Counted from the first letter of the stretch, positions 9,901 to 18,331 are shown. The stretch: 64,000 nt of DNA from an uncultured Porphyromonadaceae bacterium (GCA_902489275.1 CABTZK010000007.1:1-64000); one strand, 5' to 3'. A program made the numbers and translations. Notes: generated by a model not told the origin, from the letters alone.

Positions 9901-10018
9901 CCGATGCGCCGATGATGCTTTCCTTGTCGGAAGCCTGCCTGACGACACCCGTTACCGTGCGGGCAAATCCCATCACCGCAAAGAGGGAAAATAACAGAAG
10001 CATTACCTGTTTTCTCAT
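6932..10018 (-). CDS. SusC/RagA-family TonB-dependent outer membrane transporter
   Basis: 1028 residues. In order: signal peptide (1-20), carboxypeptidase-D-regulatory-like domain (about 21-100, VTGVVRQASDKESIIGASV), plug domain (about 110-235, with the SusC signature LLIVDGVPM and ASALYGQEAANGVIMITTK) and a long beta-barrel ending in aromatic Phe (FNFTLKATF), as expected for Bam-dependent insertion. It imports ligand caught by the SusD lid, using TonB energy. No STN domain is seen, so direct signalling to an anti-sigma factor is not expected. First gene of the four-gene operon; no hybrid two-component or ECF regulator adjoins it. Confidence 0.96.
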   Translation of the reverse strand: MRKQVMLLLFSLFAVMGFARTVTGVVRQASDKESIIGASVRVHGTTRGVTTDMDGKFTIDADDGDVLDITYVGMTPVSVKVGKQTVINIEMVDNAQLLGEVVVTAMGQTQEKKKLNFAVQSLNADEVTAGSSSNFANSLQGKVAGLQVSTGGGSPNSSTQVIIRAISSVNNSQNNEPLLIVDGVPMRGHGSSLGDINPNDIDNMTVLKGAAASALYGQEAANGVIMITTKSGSKDGTVRVTSSATIEISQPMRVPKIQHCFIPGSKGMYVENSASGGWGPYLGKSDVVYNNLDDFLGTGVLQKYDMSISGGTEKFNSYASVAFTNNEGVVPKDYKRQYTVFLKGFYKPSEQVTIQLSTNFVNSSARGFGNSMSTIYNWGINKNMSDYETLEGHVNWRARYENWETMTDMERLDALVSPYYGRYKDKSLTESNRMMINGQITYEPIKNLVLTGKIGYDKSYSMYDAYTVPRIYGGDLIDPDDEKVKEKLTARQSLYGTYSFQPSRGEQLSAQAMATYKKTIAKDYTLNALLGVEYKENKGLEASIYNNHFQLGGDYYSFQNTDFNDGDKLIANKPSLYHSKYNKYGYFGELRFDYKGMAQLSVTGRLDGSSRLRQVDYDYFYPSVTGGVIFSELFHLANRWFSYGKLRGNWAKVGKDCPAYLFTNTYKEWTMFPDGGYGVDPTTSRAITLKPEMDSSWELGLDLRFFSNRTRLDVAYYETLADNQIVSVRVSPASGTILQTRNEGTLKNHGMEISLAQDIIKTADFSWTANANFSFNRGKVTKLPDEIVEIQGTQYGDIFPVARLHGSSTGISGKDYQRDPDGNVICDANGYPTINPAKGVYIGNREPDFLLGIGSTFRYKNATLSFLLDSRKGGDVVNVTGRGLVSSGMNHLYGKYRNREYIVDGVQAVTASDGTVSYVKNTTPVVLDQHFINKYYSTVSSNFIEDGSYLRLSYVALAYDFTPMMKRGWAVKGLSVTFTGRNLFLLTKYTGNDPAILASTAGGTGGMGIDNYAVPASRSFNFTLKATF

Positions 10019-10354
10019 AATAAAATCTTATTTTGGGTTGAAATTAATGACATAGGGGTTAACCAACCGTGTTCAATCACACAAAGTAAGCATTTTTTTC
10101 CCAAAATCTTGTTATCTTTCGCACGCTAATCGGGAATTATTTGCATTATTTTTGTATTATAAACATATTTTTAGTTAAATAGCATCGTTTAGATTTTTTA
10201 TCCTAAAAATTCATTCGATTTTAGGTATATTAATATTTTTAAATTGATTTTTAGCATAATGTTCTCTAAATTTGTCATCTCGTAGTTCATCAGGTTGTCG
10301 GCTGTTGCCAAAGAACCTGACAATCATTCAGTAACACTAAAACCCATCACACCT
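10019..10354. other. Divergent intergenic region between susC-like and GHL10 genes
   Basis: A 336-base AT-rich region holding the start signals of two divergent units. The plus-strand promoter at 10243-10274 is good. For susC only a weak -7 box is visible, TTACTTTG on the minus strand at 10089-10082, with no -33 partner at the right distance. A plus-strand reading frame can be extended to a TTG at 10295, but the signal peptide begins at the ATG at 10355. Confidence 0.6.
10244..10274 (+). promoter_or_regulatory. Promoter of the GHL10-dockerin gene
   Basis: TTG (10244-10246), a 20-base spacer and TAAATTTG (10267-10274) fit the Bacteroidetes -33/-7 pattern. The transcript would have a leader of about 75 bases before the ATG at 10355. 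Confidence 0.65.
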
Positions 10355-12934
10355 ATGAAATCTTCAACACTTCGCTATCACCTGCTGGCCATAGCCCTGT
10401 TTTGCTCCCTGCTTGCCACCCAAGCAGCAAGCTACAGCGTCCCAAAACGAGAGTTCCGCTCGGCTTGGGTCGCCACCGTGTGGGGTTTAGACTGGCCGTC
10501 AATCGGCGCTAAGCCCGAAACTCAAAAAAACGCGATGCGGCAATTGCTCGACTCGCTCAAGACCAACAATTTCAATGCCGTCAACTTCCAAGTGCGCTCC
10601 ATGTGCGACGCCATGTACAAGTCAAGCTATGAGCCCTGGTCGAGCTACCTCACAGGCACACGCGGCAAGGACCCAGGCTACGACCCCTTGCAATTTGTCG
10701 TCGAGGAATGCCACAAGCGCGGCATGGAGTGCCATGCCTGGGTGAACCCTTACCGCTTCTCTACTGGCAGCAACTGGAACACCGAAATGGACCAGGAACT
10801 CCAAAACAGCGGGCACTTGCTCACCTACGGCAACACCACGGTCCTGGATCCTGGGCAGCAATGGACCATCGACCGCATCGTGGCCGTCTGCCGGGAAATT
10901 GTGACCAACTACGACGTTGATGGCATCCTCTATGACGACTACTTTTACCCTAATGGCATCCCCACCAATGAAACCGCTGGCGACTACCAGGAATGGAGAG
11001 ACAGTGGCATAAAGATGTCGCTCGGCGACTGGCGCCGGGACAACGTGAACAAGATGGTGAAAGCCGTCTACGATATGATTCAAACCGTGAAACCCTGGGT
11101 GCGCTATGGCATCTCGCCCGCTGGCGTGGCCTGCACGCAGCAATCAATGGCCGACAAATATGGCATTCAGCCCTGCCCCAGCGGCAGCGACTGGCAGTAC
11201 AATGGCATTTTCAGCGAGCCCTTGGCGTGGATTTCCGCGCACACGATTGACTACATCTCGCCACAAGTGTACTGGAAAATAGGCGCTACCGCCGACTATG
11301 GGAAAATCACCCCATGGTGGAACCAGGTGGCAGAGCACTTTGGCCGCCAATGCTACATCTCGCAAAACATCTACACCGGCATTGGTGCTCACAGCGACTC
11401 CACGCAATACGTCGAGGTGGCTCGTGAAACCGAGCTAAACCGCACTTCGAGCGTGGACGGCAATCCTGGAGCCATTTACTACTCTTGCAAGTACCTCTAT
11501 AAGATGGGCGCTCAGCAATCGTTAGGCAACTACCTGAAAAACACCGTTTTCACGCGGCCTGCACTGCCGCCCGTCATCACCTGGAAACAGGGAAATAACC
11601 CTGGTCCGGTGCAAAACCTCGCCCGCGACGGCCAGCACCTCTCGTGGGAGGGCTACGAGGGCGCGCGCTACAGCGTCTACGCTTTTCCCTCGACGATGAA
11701 CACAAGCACCTTTAGCAAACAGGTAGAATACCTGTTAGGCATGACTTACGAGCCCAGCTACGAGCTCACCGCCGGGCAAGCCGCCGACAACGAGTTTCAA
11801 TATGCCGTGTGCGTGGTCGACCGCGTGGGCAACGAGTACGACCCCGTGTTCCTGGGCACTCCACTTGTGCAACTCGGAACCCCCACGCTCATTGCTCCGG
11901 CAGCTGGCGCCACCGTCGACGAGCCTTTCCATTTCACGTGGCACCAAGTGCCCGCCGCCACAACCTATGTGGTGGAACTGAGTAACGAGGCCGACTTTGG
12001 CCATGTTGTCGAGCAGCACGAGACTGCCGACACTACCCTGCTTTCCACCTCGTTTTCACAGTTGCAGCATGACCACACCCAATACTGGCGCGTCGTGGCC
12101 TCGGCCGACCAACACTATAGCGGTGTGAGCGAGGTGCGCGCCATCAAGCCCATGCGCCTCACGATCACTTACCCCGTCGACGGCCAAGAGGAACTCAACG
12201 ACGGGTTCACCGCCACATGGTATGCTGTAGGGTCGAGTGAAGAGGCAACGGTTGAGATTGCCAACACAATTGATTTTGCAGAGAACGAGGTGGTGTTCAC
12301 GGGCCACTCAGCCACTGGCGAGCTGGCAATCCCCAGCGGAACGCTTGATGCGGGCAACACCTATTATATGCGCGTGAGTCTCACCGTCGATGGCGTGAAC
12401 ATCGTGAGCAACCCCGTGCGCTTCAATCTTGCTCACCTGGCAACGCACTTCGTCACGCCCACCGATGGCGGTGTCCTTTTCCCCGACCAGTATGTAGCGG
12501 TGAAAGCGCAAAAGTGGGCCAACAGCTATGTGATTGAAATTTCGGCCTCCAAGAACACCTGGGGGCGCACCCGCTATGTGGAGACCCTCAAAGACGGGGC
12601 GACGCAAAGCAATACCCGTGCCGACTCCATCAAGGTGAACGGCAAGTTCTTGATACTCGGGCAAACCTACTACGCGCGCACCAAGACCAACTACAAGGGG
12701 TTTGACCAGGTTTCTCACTCAACGGACTATGGCGACATCATCTCGTTCACGTATGCCCTGCGTGGCGATGTGAACAGTGACGGCCAAGTGAATGTGTCTG
12801 ACGTGACTGAACTGGTCAACAAGATTATTGGCACGGGCGAAGCCAGCGATGCCGTGTGCGACCTCAACAGCGACGGCACGATAAACGCGACCGATGTGAC
12901 CGCACTCATCAACATCATCCTCGGGCATCCGTGA
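10355..12934 (+). CDS. Secreted GHL10 (DUF187) glycosyl hydrolase with Fn3-like modules and dockerin-like tail
   Basis: 859 residues from the ATG that starts the signal peptide (MKSSTLRYHLLAIALFCSLL). Residues about 28-395 form a GHL10 (YngK/DUF187) TIM-barrel, with FRSAWVATVWGLDWPS, NFNAVNFQVRS, ECHAWVNPYRFS and the acidic VDGILYDDYFYP stretch. E. coli DigH of this family cleaves glycan strands of peptidoglycan stripped of peptides, so a similar target is possible. Three or four beta-sandwich modules follow (about 400-800). The last 60 residues hold two EF-hand-like repeats (GDVNSDGQVNVSDV and CDLNSDGTINATDV), as in type I dockerins. A hairpin terminator follows. It shares its catalytic domain with the gene at 13549-15048. 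Confidence 0.88.
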   Translation: MKSSTLRYHLLAIALFCSLLATQAASYSVPKREFRSAWVATVWGLDWPSIGAKPETQKNAMRQLLDSLKTNNFNAVNFQVRSMCDAMYKSSYEPWSSYLTGTRGKDPGYDPLQFVVEECHKRGMECHAWVNPYRFSTGSNWNTEMDQELQNSGHLLTYGNTTVLDPGQQWTIDRIVAVCREIVTNYDVDGILYDDYFYPNGIPTNETAGDYQEWRDSGIKMSLGDWRRDNVNKMVKAVYDMIQTVKPWVRYGISPAGVACTQQSMADKYGIQPCPSGSDWQYNGIFSEPLAWISAHTIDYISPQVYWKIGATADYGKITPWWNQVAEHFGRQCYISQNIYTGIGAHSDSTQYVEVARETELNRTSSVDGNPGAIYYSCKYLYKMGAQQSLGNYLKNTVFTRPALPPVITWKQGNNPGPVQNLARDGQHLSWEGYEGARYSVYAFPSTMNTSTFSKQVEYLLGMTYEPSYELTAGQAADNEFQYAVCVVDRVGNEYDPVFLGTPLVQLGTPTLIAPAAGATVDEPFHFTWHQVPAATTYVVELSNEADFGHVVEQHETADTTLLSTSFSQLQHDHTQYWRVVASADQHYSGVSEVRAIKPMRLTITYPVDGQEELNDGFTATWYAVGSSEEATVEIANTIDFAENEVVFTGHSATGELAIPSGTLDAGNTYYMRVSLTVDGVNIVSNPVRFNLAHLATHFVTPTDGGVLFPDQYVAVKAQKWANSYVIEISASKNTWGRTRYVETLKDGATQSNTRADSIKVNGKFLILGQTYYARTKTNYKGFDQVSHSTDYGDIISFTYALRGDVNSDGQVNVSDVTELVNKIIGTGEASDAVCDLNSDGTINATDVTALINIILGHP

Positions 12935-12962
12935 GGCCTGTCATCTCCCCGCTAATCAAGCC

Positions 12963-12999
12963 GAAGAGCGATTTCAACCTTGAAACCGCTCTTCCTCTT
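12963..12999 (+). terminator. Rho-independent-like terminator after the GHL10-dockerin gene
   Basis: GAAGAGCG-TTTCAA (12963-12977) pairs with TTGAAA-CGCTCTTC (12980-12994) around a two-base loop with one mismatch, followed by a T-rich stretch. It lies between convergent genes and may serve both. Confidence 0.7.
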
Positions 13000-13046
13000 T
13001 ATTGGGCTTTTTCCTGCCCACCCCTCAAAAAGCGTTGAGCAGGCTT

Positions 13047-13511
13047 CTACATGACCCTTGACAGGAGCTGTGCCACTTGCTCCAAGTATTGCCGGTCAAC
13101 CTGGTCAAATGAGCCAAGCTCCTTGCTGTCGATGTCGAGCACGGCAGCGACTTCATGATTTTCTTGATAGATCGGCACCACAATCTCTGAACGCGACAAA
13201 CTGTTGCAGGCAATGTGGCCGGGAAACTGCTCCACGTCGGGCACAACCTGCGTCTGCTTCTCTTGCCACGCCGCGCCGCACACCCCACGCCCTTTTTTGA
13301 TGCGGTAGCAAGCGACCGACCCCTGAAAGGGCCCCAACGCCAGCTCGTCGCCATCGACCAAGTAGAAACCCGTCCAGAAATAGTGGCTCATGACCTCATG
13401 CAGCAAGGCAGCCGCATTGGCGAGGACTGAGATGCGGTTAGTTTCTCCCTCGATCACCTGTTTCAGGTCCTTCAGCAGCTGCTTGTATTTTTTTTCTTTC
13501 TGTTCGCTCAT
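13047..13511 (-). CDS. msrC: Free methionine-(R)-sulfoxide reductase (GAF domain)
   Basis: 154 residues, one GAF domain. It carries the family signature ACYRIKKGRGVCGAAW, then VEQFPGHIACNSLSRSEIVVP, with three cysteines at the positions used for catalysis and disulfide relay in fRMsr. The enzyme reduces free methionine-R-sulfoxide in the cytoplasm. It is the last gene of a minus-strand series and lies 37 bases after the GHL10 hydrolase. Confidence 0.92.
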   Translation of the reverse strand: MSEQKEKKYKQLLKDLKQVIEGETNRISVLANAAALLHEVMSHYFWTGFYLVDGDELALGPFQGSVACYRIKKGRGVCGAAWQEKQTQVVPDVEQFPGHIACNSLSRSEIVVPIYQENHEVAAVLDIDSKELGSFDQVDRQYLEQVAQLLSRVM

Positions 13512-13548
13512 CTTATCTTGATTTTTTCTCCGCTTTTTATTCTGGAAT

Positions 13549-15048
13549 TTATTCGGTCCACACGGGAGCGTACTCGTTGCCGTAGCGGTCCATCACACAC
13601 ACGGCGTAACGATAGCCATCGCGCTTGTCTTGAGGAAGGTCAAACACGACATCATCGCCCACATCATCGGGGTTGTAGCTCATGCCCAAGAGGTACTGCA
13701 CGTCGTGCCTGAAACTGTCAGCGCTCACACCGCAAGGCACTGCATAGACGCTGTAGCGCACCTGGGGCAAGGGCGGCCACAGGAGCTGGCTGTTGCCCAA
13801 GTCGATGGCGCTCACCCGGGGATTGCCGATCAACTTGTAGTTGCGCCAGGACATGACAGGCGGCAGCGCGGGAAGGGTGTAGACCGTGCGCTTGAGATAC
13901 TGCCCCAATTGCAGGCTGGCGCCGCTTTTCTTGTACAAGTTGCTCACCGACCAAAAGATGACCCCGGCCTGGTCCTGCGGCGACTCGTCGCGAGCCATCT
14001 GCACTTGCAGCGCCCATTCCTTGAAAGCATCGGTAGTCTTCAAGTTTTCAATATTGACCGAGACAAAGAGGTCACGGCCGAAAGTCTTGGCCGTGCTGCA
14101 CCACCAGGGCACAATCTTGCTGTAGTCGGCCCGGGCAAAGCCCATTTTCCAGTACACTTGTGGCGAGACAAAATCCAGGTCCTTATTGGCTAACCACGAG
14201 ACAGGGTCGCTGAAGATGCTGTTGTACTGCCAGTCGCTGCCGCTGGGGCAAGGCGAGATGCCGTACTGGCTGGCCAGTGACTGCTGCGTGCACGCCACAC
14301 CGGCCGGCGAAATGCCGAAGCGCACCCAGGGTTTGGTCTTTTGAATCATCTGATAGACCGATCGCACCATCTTGCCCACGTTTTGCCGGCGCCAGTCGGC
14401 CATGCTCAACTTTGTGCCTGAGTCGAGATATTCCTGATAGTCGCCAGCGGTGGAATTGCAGGGGATGTCGTTGGGGTAGAAATAGTCGTCGTAGAGGATG
14501 CCATCGACGTCATAGTTGGAAACCACCTCATGGCACACGTTCACGATGCGGTCAACCGTCCACTGCTGGGCGGGGTCGAGGACGGTGTATTTCCCATGTT
14601 TCAGCAAGTGTCCCTTGGCCTCGGTGTCTTTGTCAGTCGCCCACACGCTGCCAGTCGAGAAACGATAGGGGTTAATCCAGGCGTGGCACTCCATGCCGCG
14701 GGCGTGGCACTCGCTCACCACGAATGCCAGCGGGTCGTAGCCCGGATCGCGGCCACGCACACCCGTGAGGTAGCTCGACCAGGGCTCATAGCTCGACTTG
14801 TACATGGCGTCGCACATGGAGCGCACTTGGAAGTTGACGGCATTAAAGTTCATGTTCTTCAACGAGTCGAGCATGCGGGTCATGGCGGCCTGCTGCTGTG
14901 CGGCCGACTCGGAGGCCTTGGGCCAGTCGATGCCATAGACGGTAGCCACCCAGGCACTGCGCAACTCGCGCTTGGGCGTGGTGTAGCGCTGGGCGATGAC
15001 AGGCATTCCAAGCGCCATCAAGATGGCGAAAATGGTAAATTTCTTCAT
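13549..15048 (-). CDS. Secreted GHL10 (DUF187) glycosyl hydrolase, short form
   Basis: 499 residues: signal peptide (MKKFTIFAILMALGMPVIAQ), a GHL10 catalytic domain (about 22-390) and one C-terminal Fn3-like module. The catalytic domain is close to that of the gene at 10355-12934, sharing for example NFNAVNFQVRSMCDAMYKSS and VDGILYDDYFYPN, but the later modules and the dockerin-like end are missing. The two look like a local duplication. It lies 15 bases after tatD and is probably co-transcribed with it. Role inferred from DigH/YngK: periplasmic or surface cleavage of peptidoglycan-type glycan. Confidence 0.87.
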   Translation of the reverse strand: MKKFTIFAILMALGMPVIAQRYTTPKRELRSAWVATVYGIDWPKASESAAQQQAAMTRMLDSLKNMNFNAVNFQVRSMCDAMYKSSYEPWSSYLTGVRGRDPGYDPLAFVVSECHARGMECHAWINPYRFSTGSVWATDKDTEAKGHLLKHGKYTVLDPAQQWTVDRIVNVCHEVVSNYDVDGILYDDYFYPNDIPCNSTAGDYQEYLDSGTKLSMADWRRQNVGKMVRSVYQMIQKTKPWVRFGISPAGVACTQQSLASQYGISPCPSGSDWQYNSIFSDPVSWLANKDLDFVSPQVYWKMGFARADYSKIVPWWCSTAKTFGRDLFVSVNIENLKTTDAFKEWALQVQMARDESPQDQAGVIFWSVSNLYKKSGASLQLGQYLKRTVYTLPALPPVMSWRNYKLIGNPRVSAIDLGNSQLLWPPLPQVRYSVYAVPCGVSADSFRHDVQYLLGMSYNPDDVGDDVVFDLPQDKRDGYRYAVCVMDRYGNEYAPVWTE

Positions 15049-15063
15049 GATTATTTCAGATAT

Positions 15064-15852
15064 TTATGGGCAGGACACCTCATGGTGCCTCAATTTAAAC
15101 AACTCCTTGGCATTTTTGTCGGTTTGCCGGGCTACCTCGTCAATGGTCACATTCAAGTGAGCTGCGATGCAGGCGGCAATGAGCGGGATGTTGGCGCTCT
15201 CGTTGCGCGTTCCACGCTTGGGAATGGGTGCCAAATAGGGCGAATCGGTCTCCAGCAGCAGGCGGTTGAGTCCTATCTCGGGCAACAACTCGGGCACATT
15301 GCTCTTTTTGAAAGTGACGATGCCATTCACTCCAAAGTAGAAGTCGCCACGCTGGCGCACGGCAGCCAGGTCGCTCACGCTCCCCGTGAAACTGTGAAAC
15401 ACGCCTTGGGGCAACGGCTCGCCAAAATTATCAAGCACCCACAAGCACTCGTCAAGCCCGTTGCGACAGTGGATAATGAAGGGCACATCAAGCTCCTTGC
15501 ACCAGTGCAGCATGGTGTCGAGCGTCTCGACCTGCTGCTCGCGGTGCTTTTGCTCCCAGTAAAGATCGATGCCCACCTCGCCAATAGCCACAAAAGGCCC
15601 ATTGTGCAACTGCTCGCGCAACTCGGCCATGAGGTCACGGTAACGCTCGTCGACCTCCTCGGGATGCAGGCCTATGGTCATCGACACCACCTCGGGCCAC
15701 TGCTCGCGCATGGAGCGGATGCGCAACAGGCTCTCGGCGTTTTCATTGGGGAGGATGATGTGGCTCACGCCTGCCGATAGGGCACGCGTCACGACTTGGT
15801 CGCGGTCCTGGTCAAACTCCTCGCTATAGATGTGGCTATGGCTGTCGATCAT
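15064..15852 (-). CDS. tatD: TatD-family metal-dependent hydrolase
   Basis: 262 residues with the TatD amidohydrolase metal ligands: HSHIYSEEF at the N-terminus, GEVGIDLYW, IIHCRNG, HSFTGS and ETDSPYLAP. Family members are Mg-dependent 3'-5' DNA exonucleases acting in the cytoplasm. Its start overlaps the stop of the polyprenyl synthase gene by four bases (ATGA), which shows translational coupling. Confidence 0.92.
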   Translation of the reverse strand: MIDSHSHIYSEEFDQDRDQVVTRALSAGVSHIILPNENAESLLRIRSMREQWPEVVSMTIGLHPEEVDERYRDLMAELREQLHNGPFVAIGEVGIDLYWEQKHREQQVETLDTMLHWCKELDVPFIIHCRNGLDECLWVLDNFGEPLPQGVFHSFTGSVSDLAAVRQRGDFYFGVNGIVTFKKSNVPELLPEIGLNRLLLETDSPYLAPIPKRGTRNESANIPLIAACIAAHLNVTIDEVARQTDKNAKELFKLRHHEVSCP

Positions 15853-16829
15853 GCCTGGCGACCCACAAGACTGTTGATAAACTGCCGGAAGGCCTCCTTT
15901 CCCTCTTTTCTCATATTGACGGTCTCCAATGCGTCGATGGCTTTTTGTATAAAAGCGGCAATGGCGCGAAGGGTATCGTTGTGCAGGTTCAAGCGCTCAT
16001 AAAGCGCTGTCATGGCTGCCACCTTCTCTTGCTTGATTGCGTATGGGTCGGCCAGCCAGCGGCGTAGCTCATTGGCATCGTCACCTTGCGCCTTGTGCTC
16101 GGCATTCACCAGCAGGAACGTGCGCTTGTTGTTCATGATGTCGCCGCCGATTTCCTTGCCAAAGGTGGCCTCATCGCCCCACACGTCGAGCATGTCGTCC
16201 TGCAATTGGAAGGCAAGCCCAGTGTTCAGCCCCACTTGATACAGCGCCTCGGCATCTTTTTCCCGAGCCCCTGCTATCATTGCACCCATCTTGCAGGCGC
16301 ATCCCAGCAAGACCGAGGTCTTGAGACGAATCATCTCTAAGTACTGGTCGACGGTGACGTCTTGCCGATGCTCATAGTCCATGTCATATTGCTGTCCCTC
16401 GTCAATCTCAATGGCGGTGCGGTGAAACAGCGCATTCACGGCAGGCAACTTGTCGGCATCAACCTGGGCGATATATTGACTGGCCATCGAGAGCATGGTG
16501 TCGCCGCACAAGATAGCCACATTGTCGCCCCAACGGCGGTGCACGGTGGGCTTGCCACGGCGCATGTCGGCATTGTCCATCACATCGTCGTGCAGCAGCG
16601 TGAAGTTATGATATAACTCAAGTCCCACGGCAGGCTTGAGGGCCTGGTTCACCTCTCCCCCCATGGCCTCACAGGCCAGCAGCGCCAGCACGGGGCGTAT
16701 GCGCTTGCCCCCCATCGCCATCGTGTAGCGAATGGGCTCGTAGAGATTCTCGGGATGCTCAGGATAAGGAATGGCGGCGATAGCGTCATTCACCAGTTTG
16801 CGATATTCATCAATGGATAGCATAGTCAT
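15849..16829 (-). CDS. Polyprenyl diphosphate synthase (farnesyl/geranylgeranyl type)
   Basis: 326 residues. It has the first aspartate-rich motif (LLHDDVMDNADMRRGKPT, about residue 80) and the second (FQLQDDMLDVWGD, about residue 212) of trans-isoprenyl diphosphate synthases, plus GGKRIRP for substrate binding. It condenses IPP with allylic diphosphates in the cytoplasm. The DDxxD type with a two-residue insertion suits a bacterial FPP/GGPP synthase. Chain length cannot be read reliably. First gene of a chain with tatD, GHL10 and msrC. Start MTMLSIDEY may be the first or third codon. Confidence 0.9.
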   Translation of the reverse strand: MTMLSIDEYRKLVNDAIAAIPYPEHPENLYEPIRYTMAMGGKRIRPVLALLACEAMGGEVNQALKPAVGLELYHNFTLLHDDVMDNADMRRGKPTVHRRWGDNVAILCGDTMLSMASQYIAQVDADKLPAVNALFHRTAIEIDEGQQYDMDYEHRQDVTVDQYLEMIRLKTSVLLGCACKMGAMIAGAREKDAEALYQVGLNTGLAFQLQDDMLDVWGDEATFGKEIGGDIMNNKRTFLLVNAEHKAQGDDANELRRWLADPYAIKQEKVAAMTALYERLNLHNDTLRAIAAFIQKAIDALETVNMRKEGKEAFRQFINSLVGRQA

Positions 16830-16852
16830 TTTTCTATTCTTTTTATGTTCTA

Positions 16853-17482
16853 TTATTTTGTAGACCTGAAGCTCTTGTTGAAATCCGCCATTTGCTCGGG
16901 CGTGTAGATGGTTTTAAGCGCCGCAACTTGGGCCGTGACGTCTTGGCCACGATCCTGGTCGGCTCTGAGCGCCGCACCCAGGGTTGAAGGCGAGGCAATG
17001 GCGCAGTACACTTTCATCTGGTCGCCTGTCGGCAAGTTGTCGACCAGGCCTTGAATGTCCTGATTCCATTGCGCCGGACTTCGCTTGAGCCATTCCATGA
17101 CTGCATGGATTAAATTCACTCGGTGGCGAGCGTCATCCGCCTGGAGGGTTCCGGCAAGCAAGCCGTCGACAATAGGTTTGGCCGTCGCCTCGCACAAATC
17201 TGCCGAATTGAGCGCCAGCAATTGAGCCGCCGTGGTGAGCGTATCGTTACCATGAGCGCTAACCGCCTGGAGGAAAGCCTCGTCATAGTCAGCGCGGCCA
17301 CGTGCGGCTTGTGCTCCATCGCCATAGATGGCTGCTGCCACGCGAGCTTGCTCGCTGTTGCCTTGCCAAGCGGCCACAAATTTTTCGGCCGCATCATGAC
17401 CCGCTTGCCACGACTTCTCGTCACGACATCCCAAACCCACAAGCGCAATAGCGACTAAGAGAATCGTACACCTAATTTTCAT
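16853..17482 (-). CDS. Small envelope protein of unknown function
   Basis: 209 residues. The signal peptide (MKIRCTILLVAIALVGLGC) ends at a Cys, but the lipobox (GLGC) is weak. The mature part is helical and Ala/Gln-rich with no recognised domain. It lies 19 bases after the small lipoprotein gene at 17502-17807 and shares its promoter. The two may work together at the envelope; the function is unknown. Confidence 0.6.
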   Translation of the reverse strand: MKIRCTILLVAIALVGLGCRDEKSWQAGHDAAEKFVAAWQGNSEQARVAAAIYGDGAQAARGRADYDEAFLQAVSAHGNDTLTTAAQLLALNSADLCEATAKPIVDGLLAGTLQADDARHRVNLIHAVMEWLKRSPAQWNQDIQGLVDNLPTGDQMKVYCAIASPSTLGAALRADQDRGQDVTAQVAALKTIYTPEQMADFNKSFRSTK

Positions 17483-17501
17483 CGTTCGTTTGTTTGAGCG
17501 T

Positions 17502-17807
17502 TCATTTGTTTGAGAGTTCTTTAGCCAGTTCGGGGTCAGCCTTTGCGAGGGTGTCGAGGAAAGCGCGGTTGAAGTCGCTTACCGCAAGGGTGTCGCCCAT
17601 GAGTTCATACACGCTGCGCTTAGCGCTGGCCTCAAGCAGCGCTTCCTGCATGGCAAAGGTGTCGGCGCGCTCGGCAGCCAGCACCGAGACCGCTGCCTCC
17701 CGTGCCGCCGCACGCGCCTGGATGCTGTTGGGCGAGGTTTTTCCGCCGCACGACCACAACAGCCCTATCGCGAGGGCTACCCAAAGGAGATTGAATGCTT
17801 TTCTCAT
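17502..17807 (-). CDS. Small lipoprotein of unknown function
   Basis: 101 residues, with signal peptide and clear lipobox (GLLWSC). The mature part is a short Ala/Glu-rich helix region, possibly coiled. It is first in a two-gene unit behind a good promoter at 17828-17858. I recognise no family. Confidence 0.65.
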   Translation of the reverse strand: MRKAFNLLWVALAIGLLWSCGGKTSPNSIQARAAAREAAVSVLAAERADTFAMQEALLEASAKRSVYELMGDTLAVSDFNRAFLDTLAKADPELAKELSNK

Positions 17808-17827
17808 GCTGTCATCATATTACTGTG

Positions 17828-17858
17828 CAAAAATACAGCAAAATGCTCGCATGGCAAA
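17828..17858 (-). promoter_or_regulatory. Promoter of the two small envelope genes
   Basis: On the minus strand TTTG (17858-17855), a 19-base spacer and TATTTTTG (17835-17828), 20 bases before the ATG at 17807. Confidence 0.65.
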
Positions 17859-18019
17859 AAATCTCTCGACAAATATCGCACGCTGACCACCCACGGCGCT
17901 GTGCCGCCAGCTCCACACCGTGGAAAACGCACGGTTTTGCACCTATCCACGGCTTTTTTATCGCATCCTAAATTTATGTTAATAAAGAATAACGTTTATT
18001 ACAGAATTTATGTTATTTA

Positions 18020-18050
18020 TTGCTTTTTCAGGGTAAAAAAATTATCTTTG
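18020..18050 (+). promoter_or_regulatory. Promoter of the DUF2007 gene
   Basis: TTGC (18020-18023), a 19-base spacer and TATCTTTG (18043-18050). This promoter rules out upstream starts and sets the ATG at 18095. Confidence 0.7.
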
Positions 18051-18094
18051 CCAACAATCATGAACTTGAACACTTAAAAAACGACTACTTTTTT

Positions 18095-18331
18095 ATGGGA
18101 ACAGAAGATGATGTAACCGTTATCGCTAAATTTGACAGCGACTTTGAAGCCAATCTCGTCAAAGGGCTTTTGGAGTCGAGCGGCATCACAGCCGACGTGA
18201 TGGGCGACTCCACCGCCAACACCTTCCTCAAGGGATTTGAGCAGGGAATGTGGCAATTGGTGGTTCGCCGCTGCGATGTGGATCGCGCCTTGGAAATCAT
18301 GGGCAACTATCCTGCCGATGAAACGAAATGA
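18095..18331 (+). CDS. DUF2007-type small protein
   Basis: 78 residues starting MGTEDDVTVIAKFDSDFEAN. The fold and sequence (ANLVKGLLESSGITADVMGD, then a beta strand WQLVVRRCDVDRALEIM) match DUF2007, small ferredoxin-like ACT-type proteins called putative signal transducers. No biochemical role is established. The 1160-residue secreted protein starts 29 bases downstream and may be read from the same transcript. Confidence 0.75.
   Translation: MGTEDDVTVIAKFDSDFEANLVKGLLESSGITADVMGDSTANTFLKGFEQGMWQLVVRRCDVDRALEIMGNYPADETK

Noticed and set aside
10295..10354. TTG start for the GHL10-dockerin gene
   Set aside because: It would put 20 polar residues before an evident signal peptide; the ATG at 10355 fits better.
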